Part shown: one piece after another, positions 20,720 to 32,899 of the stretch
How positions within the stretch are numbered: position 1 is the stretch's first letter
How the letters are laid out: each line of letters opens with the position of its first letter
Assembly (NCBI GenBank): GCA_947095585.1
Contig: OX352763.1
Span: 16,665,462-16,729,461, forward strand
Reading direction: 5' to 3'
Length of the DNA: 64,000 nucleotides
Source: Nephrocerus scutellatus
Taxonomy: Eukaryota > Arthropoda > Insecta > Diptera > Pipunculidae
Notes under the pieces: model-generated
Seen by the model: only the letters and a program-made list of their open reading frames with translations
What the model was told of the DNA's origin: nothing
Database searches by the model: none
Program-made: the position numbers and the translations under genes

Positions 20720-23700
20720 GATGATGACAGGTAATTATCTAATTACCTTTCGGTGAAATGTTAATTGCGGAATGAATTTTGACTGCCATCCCCATCAGTT
20801 GGTTCACACATCATGCGAAATTCTATTGACTGACAAATAGATAAACTGACGAAGCTGTTACGTTACGTTTTCTATTAGCATGTTTGACGGTAAAGTATGA
20901 ATAATTCACTTCTTGGTGCTTGTGAAGGGTACATGGACGAAATAAAAAGTCGATGTTCAATATTGAATTTTTCTTCCTATTTGGTACTTTCAGACGAAGA
21001 CCAGCATTTGCAACCTCTGCATGATTCTGTTTTACCTGCTCCTTCCAGTAATTTTGTACCCGTATTTCCCAGAAGATCAACAGCAAAACTTTGTGGTATT
21101 CTTTGTGCATAAATCTATGCAAAACATCAATTGGTAATTACTGTCCGTAAAATAAAGGCTTATCTCTCGATGTACGCCTTCTTCTGTCGTTCGTCAACAA
21201 ATAGCGGTAACATTACCCTGAACATTTAAAGGTTTGTATCTGTACGAGGGCACCGATGCGGATGTGCAATACGAAATCGTCTATGTCCAACACTGTGTGC
21301 GGGTGGTATTAGCTTAAATGAAAATAAATCAACAATGCAGTGCAGATACGAGTAAAACTTGTGCTTCGATTTGGTGTGTGTGCGTTTTCTGCACTTTTGC
21401 ATTGCGCTTTATGCCGCATCCTTGGGCAAGAGAATGTGCGAAAAACAATGATAATCCTGTCCTTTGGTCAGTCTTGACCATTTTCAATATCACAGTCAGC
21501 GTTTGCTGACCGTAGCCTAGTTTTCTCAAGGTTTTTTTTCCGTTTTCCTTTACTAACATGACCTTCTCCATTCGATTTTTATGTTTTGTCGTCACAAATT
21601 CAGTGACAACAAAACAGAAACCACCATCGAGGTAGCGAAGGGCGACCATGAGAAACAGCGACTAAGACGAACATGGAGGCCTTAGACATGACGCTTGTCA
21701 ACACTATTTGCGGCGGCGCCAAGTTGACATTGCCTTAGAAAGTACAAAGGGCCTTCGAGTGATTTTTAAAAAGCGTAACTAATGCAAACTGGAGGACTAT
21801 TTCACACTTGAATTGCCGGTTTGGCCAAGGCCATGAGCGCAGTTTTACGTATCTTGCTATGTTTTCTTAGTATTTGGATTTGGTTTTTAATTTGTTGATG
21901 AATCCCTTTTGTGAAAACTTTGTATATTTATGGAACGATTAATGAATTTTACCTATTTAACTAGTGACGGTGCAGAAACACAAACAGTTATTCATGACGT
22001 AGCTTTTGTTTCCTGACATTACTGATGTAGAACTAAAATACATTTGCATTTCATCTGCTACTATTTTTATTTTATTGTACGACTAGCTGAAATACCCAGT
22101 TTTACCCGGCTGCACCCATGTATTTCATGTATTTTTGTTACAATTTTTGTTGCTCCACTTGATTGCTATAAGAATATATACTTAAAAGTCACTGATACCA
22201 AACCCTACATTAAATTCAAAAATATAAACCGATAATTGTTTACCGATGATCATAACTCCCCATTTCGAAAATAAACTGAATCGGTTCGCCAGCTATTACA
22301 TGTTTTTAATGACATTTTTCAATGTTAACAAAAAAAAGAAGACAACCACAAAATAGTCGCAAAGTTCTGACTACATATTTCTGCTCACAAATTGCATAAA
22401 TGTATAAGCACTTTGCTTGCCTGCTGGCCATATTTTTAGTGGTGTGAGAATAGCTTACGCTATATTATATCCAAATTAAAAATAATTTTAAATCCGCTCA
22501 GAAAGTGAAATGTGAAGTGTGATATTATCGTAATACCACATGTATAGTATGGTAATGCGGATATCCGCATGGTAATTTATTAGCGGAGCTTCGGTTTGCT
22601 AAAACTTTGTGCAATCGGATCGAACAAAGAAATGAAATATAGTGGATGGATGGATTACACATGCAAACCATTGTTAAAACCATAAAGTTACCATCAACTG
22701 ACACTGCGGTTGACCACATGCAATTACGGTGCATGCGAGTTTTCCGCCCAGACACGGTGTTTGTAGACACCACTCACACTCAGCTTAGTTATAATTATAA
22801 TGAGCAGAGAGGCATTAAAGCCATCACTACCACTTAGTCATTCATTGTTATGGGAAAAGCTTATGACGCTGCAATGGATTTGTGTTGAACAATAGAAAAT
22901 AATTTATGATTTGTACGAATTCAACTTTTGGCCTGTTGCCACATTGAGGCTTTTGCAATCGCAATGACTTAAATCGGAAAGCTAAAGAGGAATTGGCCAT
23001 TGGCATTCATTTTCACATCTTGTATACCTCTTTCTTTTATTATAACTTTGTTCAAACAATTCTTAAAACAACATTAAAACAATTCGATTTGCTTCCATCA
23101 ATAACAGAACAAAGTTAACAAAAGGCTGACCAGGGTAAATTAGTTGTTAGCCTTCTGTTAACTGGGCATTGGAAATGCATGAAATCTACCTTCGTTTCCT
23201 TTCATTGTTTACAAGCACTCAAGTGTGTAAGTGATCTTTTATTGATTTGCCGTCTGAGGACGGACCTTACAGTCGTCATACCGTCCAGCGTCCAACGTGC
23301 ATTTGAAGCCAATTAACATTGAAATTGACATCGCTAGTGGAAATGGAGAACTTTACCAGCAGTATCGATGCACGAGTATAAAGTTTATACAAATATTGGG
23401 TGTCCTCAAGCGTTGGCGACCGCCAATGCCGACAGACGGTCAATTTCATTCGACTGGTGCTATCAGTTATAATAATTATATTTGTCTCTCAGGGACTGAC
23501 TACCTACATGCCGACGACAACGACGACAACGACGACACTATGTAGCCTAATGAAATCGATATTGACGCACCATCATCTTGATTGCACAGAACGTACTGAC
23601 GTATATTCATTCATTTTGTCGCAATGCACAAATTAAAGTTATTTCTCCTTTTTTTAAAGCAATTGAAAAAGATTCCATCAAGATGTTTGTAGTCGGAAAT

Positions 23701-23800
23701 CACAGGACAGACAAAAGTTGTTGCTGCAAAATTGTTCGCAAGTGTTGCGCTAAACGATACTATTATTCAAAAGTTAAAGTAAGGACTCATTCTGTTGAAA
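20720..23800 (+). other. Intron sequence, nothing recognised
   Basis: No supported gene. Frames at 21329-21649, 22525-22773 and 23297-23636 have no recognisable family. A stretch near 22083 (actagctgaaatacccagtt) resembles the start of common insect repeats but is too short to assign. Confidence 0.35.
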
Positions 23801-23810
23801 TTTAGGAAAT

Positions 23811-24020
23811 TTGTTGATTTTTCTCGAAGGCCTACTAACTATTGCTTGCATGCAAATAAGAAGATCGTTATTTTTACACAATGTCAAATTTGGTAGCCCT
23901 AATCGGTGTTATTATTTGGTTCAAACTATTCGACTGTGGAACTCTCTGCCAATAAAGCTTAAAAGAATTGGAAACACAAGCAAATTTAAAACTTCTCTTC
24001 TTACACACCTGGCCACATTA
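23811..24020 (+). mobile_element. LINE scrap: C-terminal end of reverse transcriptase ORF
   Basis: The frame reads RRSLFLHNVKFGSPNRCYYL, then IRLWNSLPIKLKRIGNTSKF, then a KTSLLTHLA end and a stop. The WNSLP...FK..L layout is the usual end of CR1/Jockey-type LINE ORF2. AT-rich sequence follows. Confidence 0.65.
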
Positions 24021-24025
24021 TAATA

Positions 24026-25070
24026 GAATTTACTTTGTAAATTATTTTAAACTTCAAGTATTTCAAATTAAATCATTTAAAATTATAATCTTTCCATTAT
24101 ATCCATACATTGTACATTATATTTTCAAAACCAGATATTTCTAAAAATTTGTTAAGCCTTACAAACGTTTATAAGATTATTTAAATCTTCATTGTAAGTG
24201 ATGTTAAATATTATTATTATTATTTTTTTCTTCTTGCTAACTGCTAAATGCCAAATATCATGGTTCGATGTCTATTTCATTTGGAATTTTTAATGGTAGA
24301 ATATATATGTGGCGAACAGTAATATACTACGTAATTGAAATAAAAGTAATAAATATGTCTACAGATATAGTTGTAAATAGATCACGTAATTATCCTTTAA
24401 TGCAACTTTTTTATGGAAATCATCTCTAGAGAGATGGAGAGTGAGAATAGAACTTAAAATACTATGACATACTTTCTAGGACATTTTAATTTATTCTGTC
24501 GGTGTCCTCTGTCTGCAACTACTATAGATAACAGAAAGCAATAACGACAAAAAGAATTTACATTCGGATTATTTCATTTCATTTTTAAACAATGCCCGTT
24601 TTTACCACTTGTGTCACGTCACGTAGAACTTCTTGCGAGTGCTTTTGCCTTAAGCAGAAAAATTATTTCACGCTTTAATTACTATCCGAAGACGTTTTCT
24701 TCTATATTATTTTAAATTCACTCGGCTATTCCTAAACAATTTAACATCAATGGGTTTGATGTAAACAATTTCAAATATTTAACTTTTTTTTTTTAATAAA
24801 TATTTCCCCAGTCACTAATATTTAATTCTTACAAAAATCAGAATATGACTTATATTACAGCTGTCATACGAGACATCATGTGCTCGGGGTGGGGTTTCTA
24901 GTCAGCAAAAAAATTAAACTCACCGTTAAGGGTTTAAAGCAATGAATTGCGGCTATGCACCCTTCGCGTACGGGGCATATTTAAAAACACAAGCCTTATA
25001 AACGTTCACGCACCTGCAGAGGATTCCCCCATGTTAAAATCTTTCTGGGAAATATGCTAAAATAGGTAGG
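24026..25070 (+). other. Intron sequence, nothing recognised
   Basis: AT-rich, featureless to the eye. Confidence 0.4.
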
Positions 25071-26160
25071 AAGCCAGTATTCAGGCAGTACATTTTCATC
25101 CATAGCTTACACGAGAACACAAATGAAAATGGACAACGAGTCATAGAGATGGCAGCTAGTAATAATTTGGTCATTGCGAGTACAAGGTTTGCGCGTTAAG
25201 CTACCCACAAAGCCACCTGGGTATTTTCTGATGGAACCACTCGCAACCAACAAAAGACTGCATCCGCGAATCAGATTCGATTCAACACGGCTGCCCTTCG
25301 CAGCGAATAGACCAGAAACAACTACGGTCAAGCGATAGGACTCGCCCTAAATGCTGGGAGAGTAAGTCCTGTGGCTGAGATGTCGGGCGTAGAAGAGAAA
25401 TGGACACGCCTTATGCCTGAAACACAAACACGCTTCAGCTTCGGCTTCGCCTGACGTTTACGAGTTCAGCCATACGGTTTCAATGCTTCCTATCACAATG
25501 TCGCTTTGGCTTCAATGTTTCGTTTGGCAATCGTAAAGAAAATCGTAATGCTTACGTTACAAAGCTACAAACGGAATCTCTAGTTCAAAAGTGCTGAACA
25601 TTTGCTTTGCCTGACAGCTCAACAGCTGTGAAAAAACGACAACAAACAAAATTATTTTCAGCGGGAAAATTAGTTATATGAGAAATGTCATTCAAAGCCA
25701 ATTCAAAGCAAATTCAAAGCGGTTGCTCGTAACGCAATGAAGCCGAAGAAGAATCCGTTGCGCGGACGTATGCAACTGACAGCTCGAGTAAATAAACGTG
25801 TTTTTATGAGAAGTGTCCCATAGAAAAAGCATGTGACGGAAGCGACGCAAAAAGTTGACCAACATTCAAGTTTTCTCTCCGGCAAATGCTTTGACAGTTC
25901 TCTCGCACACCAGTTTAAACTTTGAAGTTTATTTTGGCATTTGTTGTTGTTGTTTACCTGTGCAAAGTGTTCATTGGGTCACCTCTTTGCGTTACATATG
26001 GCAACGGCAACGAATACGTCGTCGTAACTGACGCATCTGATTCTTTGGGCTGGGCCCTTTAAGAATACTGCCATTAGTACTGCTGACTCCATCTTAGACA
26101 ATGGTCGTAGAGATCGAAACGACTGGTTTGATGACGAATGTTAGCGAGCGACTGAACGTA
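25071..26160 (+). mobile_element. RTE-like LINE remnant: endonuclease domain, split by an insertion
   Basis: From 25071 the three frames together give an APE-type endonuclease relic: GNMLK (for GDMNxK), ASNNLVIASTRFAR, KATWVF.DGTTRN, then NNYGQAIGLALNAGRVSPVA up to about 25416. The continuation KNTAISTADSILDNG and RRDRNDWFDDEC resumes at about 26048. The uninterrupted order can be seen in the copy at 44065-46210. Confidence 0.75.
25417..26047. mobile_element. About 630-bp insertion of unknown class inside the RTE copy
   Basis: Comparison with the RTE copy at 44065-46210 shows that cgcctta at the left should continue directly to aagaatactg at the right. The intervening sequence is foreign. 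The flanks carry gcctta-like and cccttta-like sequence, which may be a mutated short target duplication. It is CpG-richer than the intron and contains repeats such as ttcaaagc. No clear terminal repeats or ORF. Confidence 0.55.
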
Positions 26161-26421
26161 AGAATGATTAATTATATCAATATAATTAAAAATTCCATTA
26201 GATAGAATTATCATAAATTAAAAATAAATAATATATTTAGTCATTGATTGGATTTTAAAGTGTCTAATCTAAATTTTTATGCGTTTATTAACATTTTTTA
26301 AAAATAATTAAGTGTTTCGAGAAATAATTATAAATTAAGTAGACTAGGAACGTGTTTTTTGTAATTTTTTCATTTTTTTGTTAAAAAATATTTTTGATGG
26401 TTGAAAATAGTGCAAAACACT

Positions 26422-26592
26422 GAAATAAGAATTTTCGGGGAAAAAAAACGACACCAGCGCCACCTATCGGGTCCAAATTTTGGCAACGACTTTATTTTTA
26501 TTTAAATATTATATGGTGTGAATTTGAGCCAAATCGTTCCATAAATAAGAATTTTCGGGGAAAAAAACGATACAAGCGCCACCTAGCGGGGC
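26422..26592 (+). repeat. Two direct repeats, period 120 bp
   Basis: aaataagaattttcgggg plus about 30 further bases at 26423 recurs at 26543. Both copies end in a gcgccacctaNcggg block. Confidence 0.7.
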
Positions 26593-26599
26593 TGAACCA

Positions 26600-28106
26600 A
26601 CTCAGAAACCTTCGCGGGCTCATGCACAACAACTTTGCTAAAGATCCTCACATGATCAAATGCATAGTTTACGATTCTATTAAGGACATACACACAAACA
26701 TTCTTTTTTATATATATAGATTAAGAAAAGCCTATAATTTAGCCATCGAAATATCATTTAATGGAAATATTTATAGATCTATGTCCAGAAGGGAATTTTG
26801 CGAATTATTTCTGTGCTATGCATCGTTTCTTTACAAGCTACATATGAACTATTTTTGATTTTACTTTGCCTCCGCAGTCACAATCATCAGAATTTAAACC
26901 GATTGGGAGCAAATGAATTACTGAGAATTATAATTTGTTGAGTTAATTTTTCGCACCAGTAGCCGACGACTCTGAATATCAGCAAACCGTAGCTAAAGCT
27001 GCTCCTTCATTCGATAATGACGATAATGATGCTGATGTGTTCAAGGAATCTTTCTTCAATTGCAATAATTTTCGCTTGTATTTGAGTTCGTTATATAAAT
27101 TGTGTATATGTGTGTAAGCATTTGTAGAGATTATTGAACTTGTACGCTTGACTATCCATCTTCTGAGAGAACCTAACGCAAAATAAGCCTTCTTGTTTCA
27201 TATGAGTAATGAATTGAGGTCATTTCGGAGCACTCACTGTTAAGTGGTGTGAAAAATGCAATCTGACCGACTCACTCACAATATCTATAATCATTAAAAC
27301 AGCAATAAAGAAGACGATGGTGTATGGTATCGTAAATTAACCCATTCACCCAAGAAGAGTAGGGAAAATCCTAAAGACACCACGTTAACAACAAACACAA
27401 TGTAATAAACCCCGACTAGAGCACTTAACGTGTAATCACAAATTATAGCCCCGAGCACATTCTGGTCGAGTGTGTGTCATTAAGTGCAGCAAAATGACTA
27501 TGGAGTGCCATCAGCTTGTGTGTGATTGATTTTCTTTATTCAATCCAATAACATTATAGGGGTTAAAGGGGTGCTTAAGTTTCTCCCTTTAATTTTATTA
27601 AATCAAGAGGCGCTGCTGTGATGATGTCTGCAGTCCGAAGTACTAACTTGATCGAATAGGAGTAGCAGAGGAGAGTCAGCAGTCAACAAACAGCGTCAAT
27701 AAATTTTTTATCTTGATTAAAAAATTGACAGTACAAACAAATGTCCCACATTTGACACAATATGTGTGCGCATCGCGACCTGCCCCTACTAGCTCTCTTG
27801 CAGTGGTTTAGTGACTTTTCAATCATTGCTGGTATATGTTGTAGAAAATGTGTTGTTTATCCATTTAGCAACAGGACTTTAATGTTGAGATAGCAAGTTA
27901 TTTGCATCAATTGCTTGAAAATAATAAAGAAAATAACGCCATAAACTCTGCAACTGGTGCATCAAATTATTGCAGCATTAATTTCATGCATTTAGTCGAA
28001 AAAATTAAATAACTTGCAGGATGTGTTTTGTTTGTGTCTTATGGTTTTTGATTAAGAGCACCCTATTTTTTATAAAAAACAGCTGGAGTTTGGGACACAA
28101 AAAATG
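26600..28106 (+). other. Intron sequence, nothing recognised
   Basis: A 78-codon frame at 26622-26858 has no recognisable family. Otherwise nothing supported. Confidence 0.35.
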
Positions 28107-28560
28107 TCATAAATAATTATGGATTACAAAATTCAAATATCCTCCACAGAAATGCTTGCACGAGTGAATGCGATAAACCCAATTTGCATAAGTCGGTTGA
28201 TATGCCGGCAATTTAGCGTTAGCGTTAGCGATGTCAGTCGTGAGGTCACAAAAAGTCTCATGATTATTAGAATAGACCGTAGACTTGACATACCCTAAAA
28301 GAAAAAAGTCCAGAGGCATTAAATCACACAAAAAAAGTCCAATTAATTGGCCATTTCTGAATATAACACGGCCACCAAACTTCGACTCGATTCTTTGGTC
28401 AGCTATTTGGCATGTGGCGACGTCTTGCTGAAACCACCATGCTCCAAACTTTTTCAAGTAATCCCAAAAATAGTCAGTAAAAATGGTCCGGTAGCGATCT
28501 CTATTTACTGTGACTGTGTTGCCAGCATGAAATTGTAATGACGAAAATTTTAACGTCAAA
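28107..28560 (-). mobile_element. DD41D mariner-like remnant, copy 3
   Basis: The 150-codon open minus-strand frame reads HAGNTVTVNRDRYRTIFTDY, WWFQQDVATCQIA (second Asp kept), LIGLFLCDLMPLDFFLLGYV (third Asp kept), then a C-terminal tail. The helix-turn-helix and first Asp are absent. The frame is intact over this length but is only the C-terminal half. Confidence 0.8.
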
Positions 28561-28623
28561 CTTTCGTCTTACACCCACTGTGCACACATGAAGAAAAGTC
28601 CCGCAAACGCTAATTGTGCACAT

Positions 28624-28730
28624 GCATGCAAACAAGTCCAGCATAGCAACACAGCACAGGCATGCAAATAAATCCAGCATAGCGACACAGCACATGCATG
28701 CAGATAAGTTCAGCATAGCGACACAGGCAA
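28624..28730. repeat. Minisatellite, period 36 bp, about 3 copies
   Basis: gcatgcaaataa-type units begin at 28624, 28660 and 28696. Because 36 is a multiple of three, the array is open in several frames and gives a 12-residue repeat (AMLDLFACMCCV) on the minus strand. I read that as a by-product of the satellite, not a protein. Confidence 0.8.
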
Positions 28731-28994
28731 CGCAGTATGTACGAAATAACGGAGGTGACAAAATGCCAGATGGAAAAAACCCAAAAGATTTGCAATGCAT
28801 AAGCAGATGAAAACACCAACAACACGAGAGAGCTGAGAGAGCTGCAATGCTGCAAAGTCCACCAAGAGACAAATCTTATCAAAGGAGAAACACATCAGGA
28901 AGAATTGATCTCTTTCCTTCGACATCAGTTAGACTGTTCACTTCGGCAACAAGACAATAAGAAACAGTAAGTGAACATTGCAAAAGCAAACACC

Positions 28995-29345
28995 TGCGAC
29001 TCTGGCGGGCTCTATAGGAATCCATCTCGAGACCCTGAAAACCTCGATAGGGAGAGATTCCCCTTTGTTAGGCGTAGAAAGGCTTCGAACTCAGGACTCT
29101 GGTGGGCCTTATAGGACTCCATCCTGAGGTTCAATCTCTCGTAGGGCCTAGTTTTTCCCATTTAGTAGAGAGTGAACAGTGAGAGATCTGCTGCTCTCTA
29201 CTAAATCTAGCTTATAATCCCCTTTCTTTCGAGACTCTGGCGGGTCTTATAGTGTCTTATATGACTCCATTTCGAGACCATGAAAACCTCGATAGGGAGA
29301 GATTCCCCCTTGTTAGGCGTAGAAACGCTTCGAACTCAGGACTCT
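28995..29345. repeat. 245-bp direct duplication with a nested hairpin
   Basis: tgaaaacctcgatagggaga and the following about 50 bases occur at about 29036 and again at 29281. A shorter motif, gactctggNggg, recurs four times. Between the two copies, atttagtagagag (29160-29172) is perfectly inverted at 29194-29206 with a 21-nt loop. Confidence 0.75.
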
Positions 29346-29349
29346 GGCG

Positions 29350-30040
29350 GCTCCCCAAAAACGCTGCCGGTGGCCAAATTTGGCGCCCAAGAGATCGATT
29401 GGCAGTCGGCTTGTATGGCATTTGGCGCCATCTTGTTGAAACCAAAGCTCGTCCACATTCATGGCGTCGATTTGGGGCCATAAAAAGTTGGTCAGCTAGT
29501 TCTGAAGGTAATGGCGATTCTAGCGGCGATTTCGAAGAAAAATGGGCCACCACTCTAAAATCCAAACAAAACTGTCGCTCTTGGTGGATGCATTGGCTTC
29601 TCTACGACTACGTGTGGCTGTTCGGAACCTTGTAAGCGAATAATCCGAGGTCTTTGTGCAGCTACTGGCCATTATTCGCACCAGCCTGAGCAGAATTCTG
29701 GTGCGAATAATGGCCAGTTGCTGCGATTGGCGTCGAGTGGATGTCGATGGATTCTGTCCCATACTGTGGGCCACAGCCGCAATATTATCGGGCGTACGAC
29801 CTTTCCGAGCTTAAGGAATACTTATGTTATCCAATAGCAAGCCTTTCTCACGAACCTTCTTCACCAAGCGGTTCCGCTTGGCGCTCTCTCACGACCCATA
29901 TTTCCTTTCAAAATTCGCACCGCAACACTGACATCGAAAATAAGTTTTCAATATTTCGAAACGCTCTTCAAGCGAAAACATGATTGTTTCGTGCCGCGGA
30001 ATATCAGACTGACGAGCTGTCAAAATTTCAAGCAAATCTT
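29350..30040 (-). mobile_element. DD41D-related mariner remnant, copy 4
   Basis: The minus strand starts MFSLEERFEILKTYFR at about 29982, followed by a helix-turn-helix relic (RLVKKVREKGLLLDN, KGRTPDNIAAVAHSMGQNPS, TSTRRQSQQLA). After a 21-bp foldback, the catalytic part resumes with MNVDELWFQQDGAKCHTS and PIDLLGAKFGHR, holding the second Asp. The linker and first-Asp region are missing or scrambled at the foldback. It is a more distant relative of the copies at 12912 and 35409. Confidence 0.7.
29664..29718. repeat. Perfect 21-bp foldback, 13-nt loop
   Basis: actggccattattcgcacca plus g (29664-29684) is exactly inverted at 29698-29718. It lies at the junction where the transposase above loses its linker, so an inverted duplication during breakage and repair is a likely origin. 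Confidence 0.85.
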
Positions 30041-31019
30041 TCAAAAAAATTAAATCATAGCCTATGATTTAAAAACAAACCATCCTTTAATACAAAATTT
30101 CCTAGTTGTTGGCAAACAACCTACTGAGACCGTAAAAAGTCTTTTTTTTTAATCCATAACATCTACCATCATCATCATGATATCGTCAAACAAAAAAGGA
30201 CACATTCTAATTCATAACATAGCCAGCAGCAACAACTCTCGGGATTGAATGTACGCTATTGATGCTGCTTTTTAATTCATTAACTGTGTACGCGCATCGA
30301 GTACCTAATTCGTGTCCTTGTCGCCATTATTGTTAAATAAGCACATTGTGTATGTGCTTGTCGCTTCGTTGTCATTTGAATTTTAAACGACAAACAACTA
30401 ATGGCGTGGAAGGATATGAATGACGTTACACCATTGTACAAGAAATGGCTCCAGTGCTGGAAGATGTGCAAATATGCTGTACATATTTGTATATGTACGA
30501 CATATATATACATTTGTTTGCTCCCCAGACAGCTAGATTAGATGGATGAATCCTTAACACTTGGTTTAGAGCAGATGGAATGTGCGTAATAAAAAGCAAA
30601 ACAGCAGAGAAACAGCCTGTAGAGGCAAAATGCTGCTGTCATTTCAGTTAACTTTTCCAGCTGCGTTGTCTCTGGAGCGGTTTTGTTTTATTTTTCAATT
30701 CAGTAGATTTGAGCAAAAATCCCTCCATCCATATGCCGCCTTGATATTATGACAAATAGAAATATGATTTCCATTTCCAAGTTAACAAATATCTATTGCT
30801 TGCATTTTTTGATGTAATACAGTCGACAGAAAATAAATCATTCATAACAACCACAAGATAATGATATCGTTACATAATGTTGGATCTAGAGAATTGGATA
30901 CAATAAGTCATAATCATTTTTTGAAATGATTTTTTAGGCCCGTTGAGAGAAACATTTTTGCCTTCCCAGACAAATAAAACAGTGGGCTCAACTGAAGACT
31001 TAAGAAAGATAATAGAGAA
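30041..31019 (+). other. Intron sequence, nothing recognised
   Basis: AT-rich; no supported gene or repeat. Confidence 0.4.
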
Positions 31020-31080
31020 TTAAAAAAAAAACAACCCATAAAAATTTAAAATTTTCATGTAAGTTCTCTAATAGGAGGAA
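31020..31080 (+). repeat. Repeat family B terminal motif, copy 2
   Basis: acaacccataaaaatttaaa, a ttttcatgtaa block and ttctctaatagg match 6020-6060 closely. The reverse complement of the ttttcatgtaaattct part is seen near 56455. Confidence 0.5.
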
Positions 31081-31139
31081 GATACATACGAGGAGACTAA
31101 CAAAAGTTCGCTTAGTTGACAAGAAAAAAAACCAAACAT

Positions 31140-32045
31140 TTTTTATTTATTTATTCTTAATTTTCGCCTTTTTTTTATCTTCTCTACATAATCATAATCG
31201 TCATTGATTTCAATGCATTTCATAAGCCTATAGATCCACTTCTCAAAACAGTCTTCAAAATCTTGCTTTTTAAGCTTTTCAAGTTCAGCATTAACGGCAT
31301 AAATTATCTCCTGACTTTTCCCCTCAATTTTTTTTTAATTTTTTGGAAATAACCAGAAATCACAAGGTGCTAGATCCGGGGAATATGGTGCTGGTCGTAT
31401 TTCTTCGATGCCAGAGATTGCAATAAAGTTACTCGTTATTTTAGCAGTGTGAGCTGGCGCGTTGTCATGATGTAAAAAGTAGCGCCGCAGATCCTCTTTC
31501 TTCCGGCTTTCCAACAAATTTTTAAAAACTTTTGCTAAGCTGTCTTCGGTATACCATTTTGCAGTTATCGTCTGACCCTTTTTCAGGGGAATAGCAGCTA
31601 CAATTTTTGATCGGGTGAAGTAAACTGACATTATTACTTTTGTTGCTGATTTTTGTTGCTTAGCTTTTACGGGTGGGTTTGCTCCTGTTGGGCTCCATAC
31701 CATGGACTGCTGTTTGGTTTCCGTATCGTACTTATAGAACCAAGATTCGTCACCAGTAACGACTTTACTAAAGTTGCTAGACGGCCCATTTTCGAATTTA
31801 TTTAGAAAAAATTTAGCAAAATGAACTCGAGCCTCTTTTTGGGCCTCATTTAAAATTCGTGAAACCCATCGAGTAGATTTCCTCGTGTATCCCAGATTAT
31901 TACTTCATATTCGCGATACAGCCATGGCACTCAAGGCCAATTCATCAGCAATAATTTCTTGTGTCATTCGTGGATCATCGTCAACTTTGGTCTTCATCAG
32001 AGCCACAGTAGCGTCATCAGTGGAAGTTTTGGTCGACCTTCTCGG
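31140..32045 (-). mobile_element. DD34D mariner remnant, cut by a SINE
   Basis: The minus strand holds a helix-turn-helix relic (RRSTKTSTDDATVALMKTKV, then TQEIIADELALSAMAVSRIL). After a frameshift it continues MVWSPTGANPP, SVYFTRSKIVAAIPLKKGQT, HHDNAPAHTA (second Asp) and PYSPDLAPCDFWLFPK (third Asp). Thirty-four residues separate those two, hence DD34D. The 122-codon C-terminal frame is still open. A SINE begins at 32046, inside the N-terminal coding region, and the sequence beyond it is LINE, so the 5' terminus is gone. Confidence 0.85.
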
Positions 32046-32310
32046 GCTACTAAGCAGGGGGTTCGTGGTTCGAATCCCAGTAACACCAAATGTATTTTTC
32101 ACGGTGTCCCACCTCTCGCGAATGGGTGACAAACGTTCCGAGAGTAATAACTTGTGACGGAAAGTTTCTCAATTCGTCGTTCGGATCCGGCCTTAAATTG
32201 TAGGTCCCTTCCGTTTGTGTGCAAAAATATACATGCTCAACACGAATGGTTGCGAGAAGCTAGGCCTTGGACCGCAATGGTCTGTCGCGCCGAATATTAT
32301 TATTATTAAA
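32046..32310 (+). mobile_element. tRNA-derived SINE, copy 2 (5'-truncated)
   Basis: Retains the perfect B box ggttcgaatcc (32067-32077) and the shared body (cggtgtcccacctctcgcga, gttcggatccggccttaaat). The 3' end is ggtctgtcgcgccgaatatt followed by (att)n. The A box and head are missing. It is the best-preserved 3' half of the family in this window. Confidence 0.85.
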
Positions 32311-32364
32311 AACAAGAGTCAAACAACCTGGTACGCAACTCAAAAGGCATTCCAAAGGATGCAA

Positions 32365-32880
32365 AATTAGGATATGGGGATGCATATCGGCAAAGCCAAA
32401 TCAGTGTTTGGAATGATGTCCATGATATGGCGAAGCAATGCGATCAGCTTAAACACCAAGCTGCGACTGTTCAGTTCATCTGTGCTGTTGTATGGGTGCA
32501 GCACTTGGAAGGTGACCGCTACTATCACAAAAATATTACAAACGTTCGTAAATAGGTGCCTACGGAACATCTTTAGGGTTTTCTGGCCTAACCGTATCTC
32601 TAACGAACATCTTTACCAGGGATAGGCACAACCATCCAACGATGGAAGTGGCAGTGGTTTGGTCATACACTCCGAAAAGGAGACCGTTCCATAGCAAACT
32701 ACGCATGCAATGGAATCCGTTATCTCAAGATAGTAGAAGAACGGGTCGTCCGAGAAATACATTGCGCAGAACAGTTGAGGAGGAGTCACGGCAATTGGGG
32801 AAGAGTTGGAGAGAGCTGAAGCTCGTTGCCAGAAACCGCACGCGATGGCGCGCAGGCGTAGTAGAGGTCCTATGACCCAC
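32365..32880 (+). mobile_element. LINE scrap: C-terminal end of reverse transcriptase ORF
   Basis: Frame one reads IGKAKSVFGMMSMIWRS, LNTKLRLFSSSVLLYGCSTW and VNRCLRNIFRVFWPNRISNE. After a shift come WKWQWFGHTLRK, RRTGRPRNTLRRTVEEESRQ and WRELKLVARNRTRWRAGVVE. The LLYGxxTW, GHxLRK and GRPxxTWRR landmarks are standard for the end of one group of LINE reverse transcriptase ORFs. It joins directly to the (att)n tail of the SINE at 32310. Confidence 0.8.
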
Positions 32881-32899
32881 AAGAGGATAAAGGACATAA

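Noticed and set aside
28107..28560. Domesticated transposase gene (150-codon open frame)
   Set aside because: Only the C-terminal half is present, without DNA-binding domain or first Asp, and no splice sites point to it. Chance survival of a frame is simpler.
31335..31703. Active mariner transposase
   Set aside because: The open frame is C-terminal only; the N-terminal part is frameshifted and cut by a SINE.
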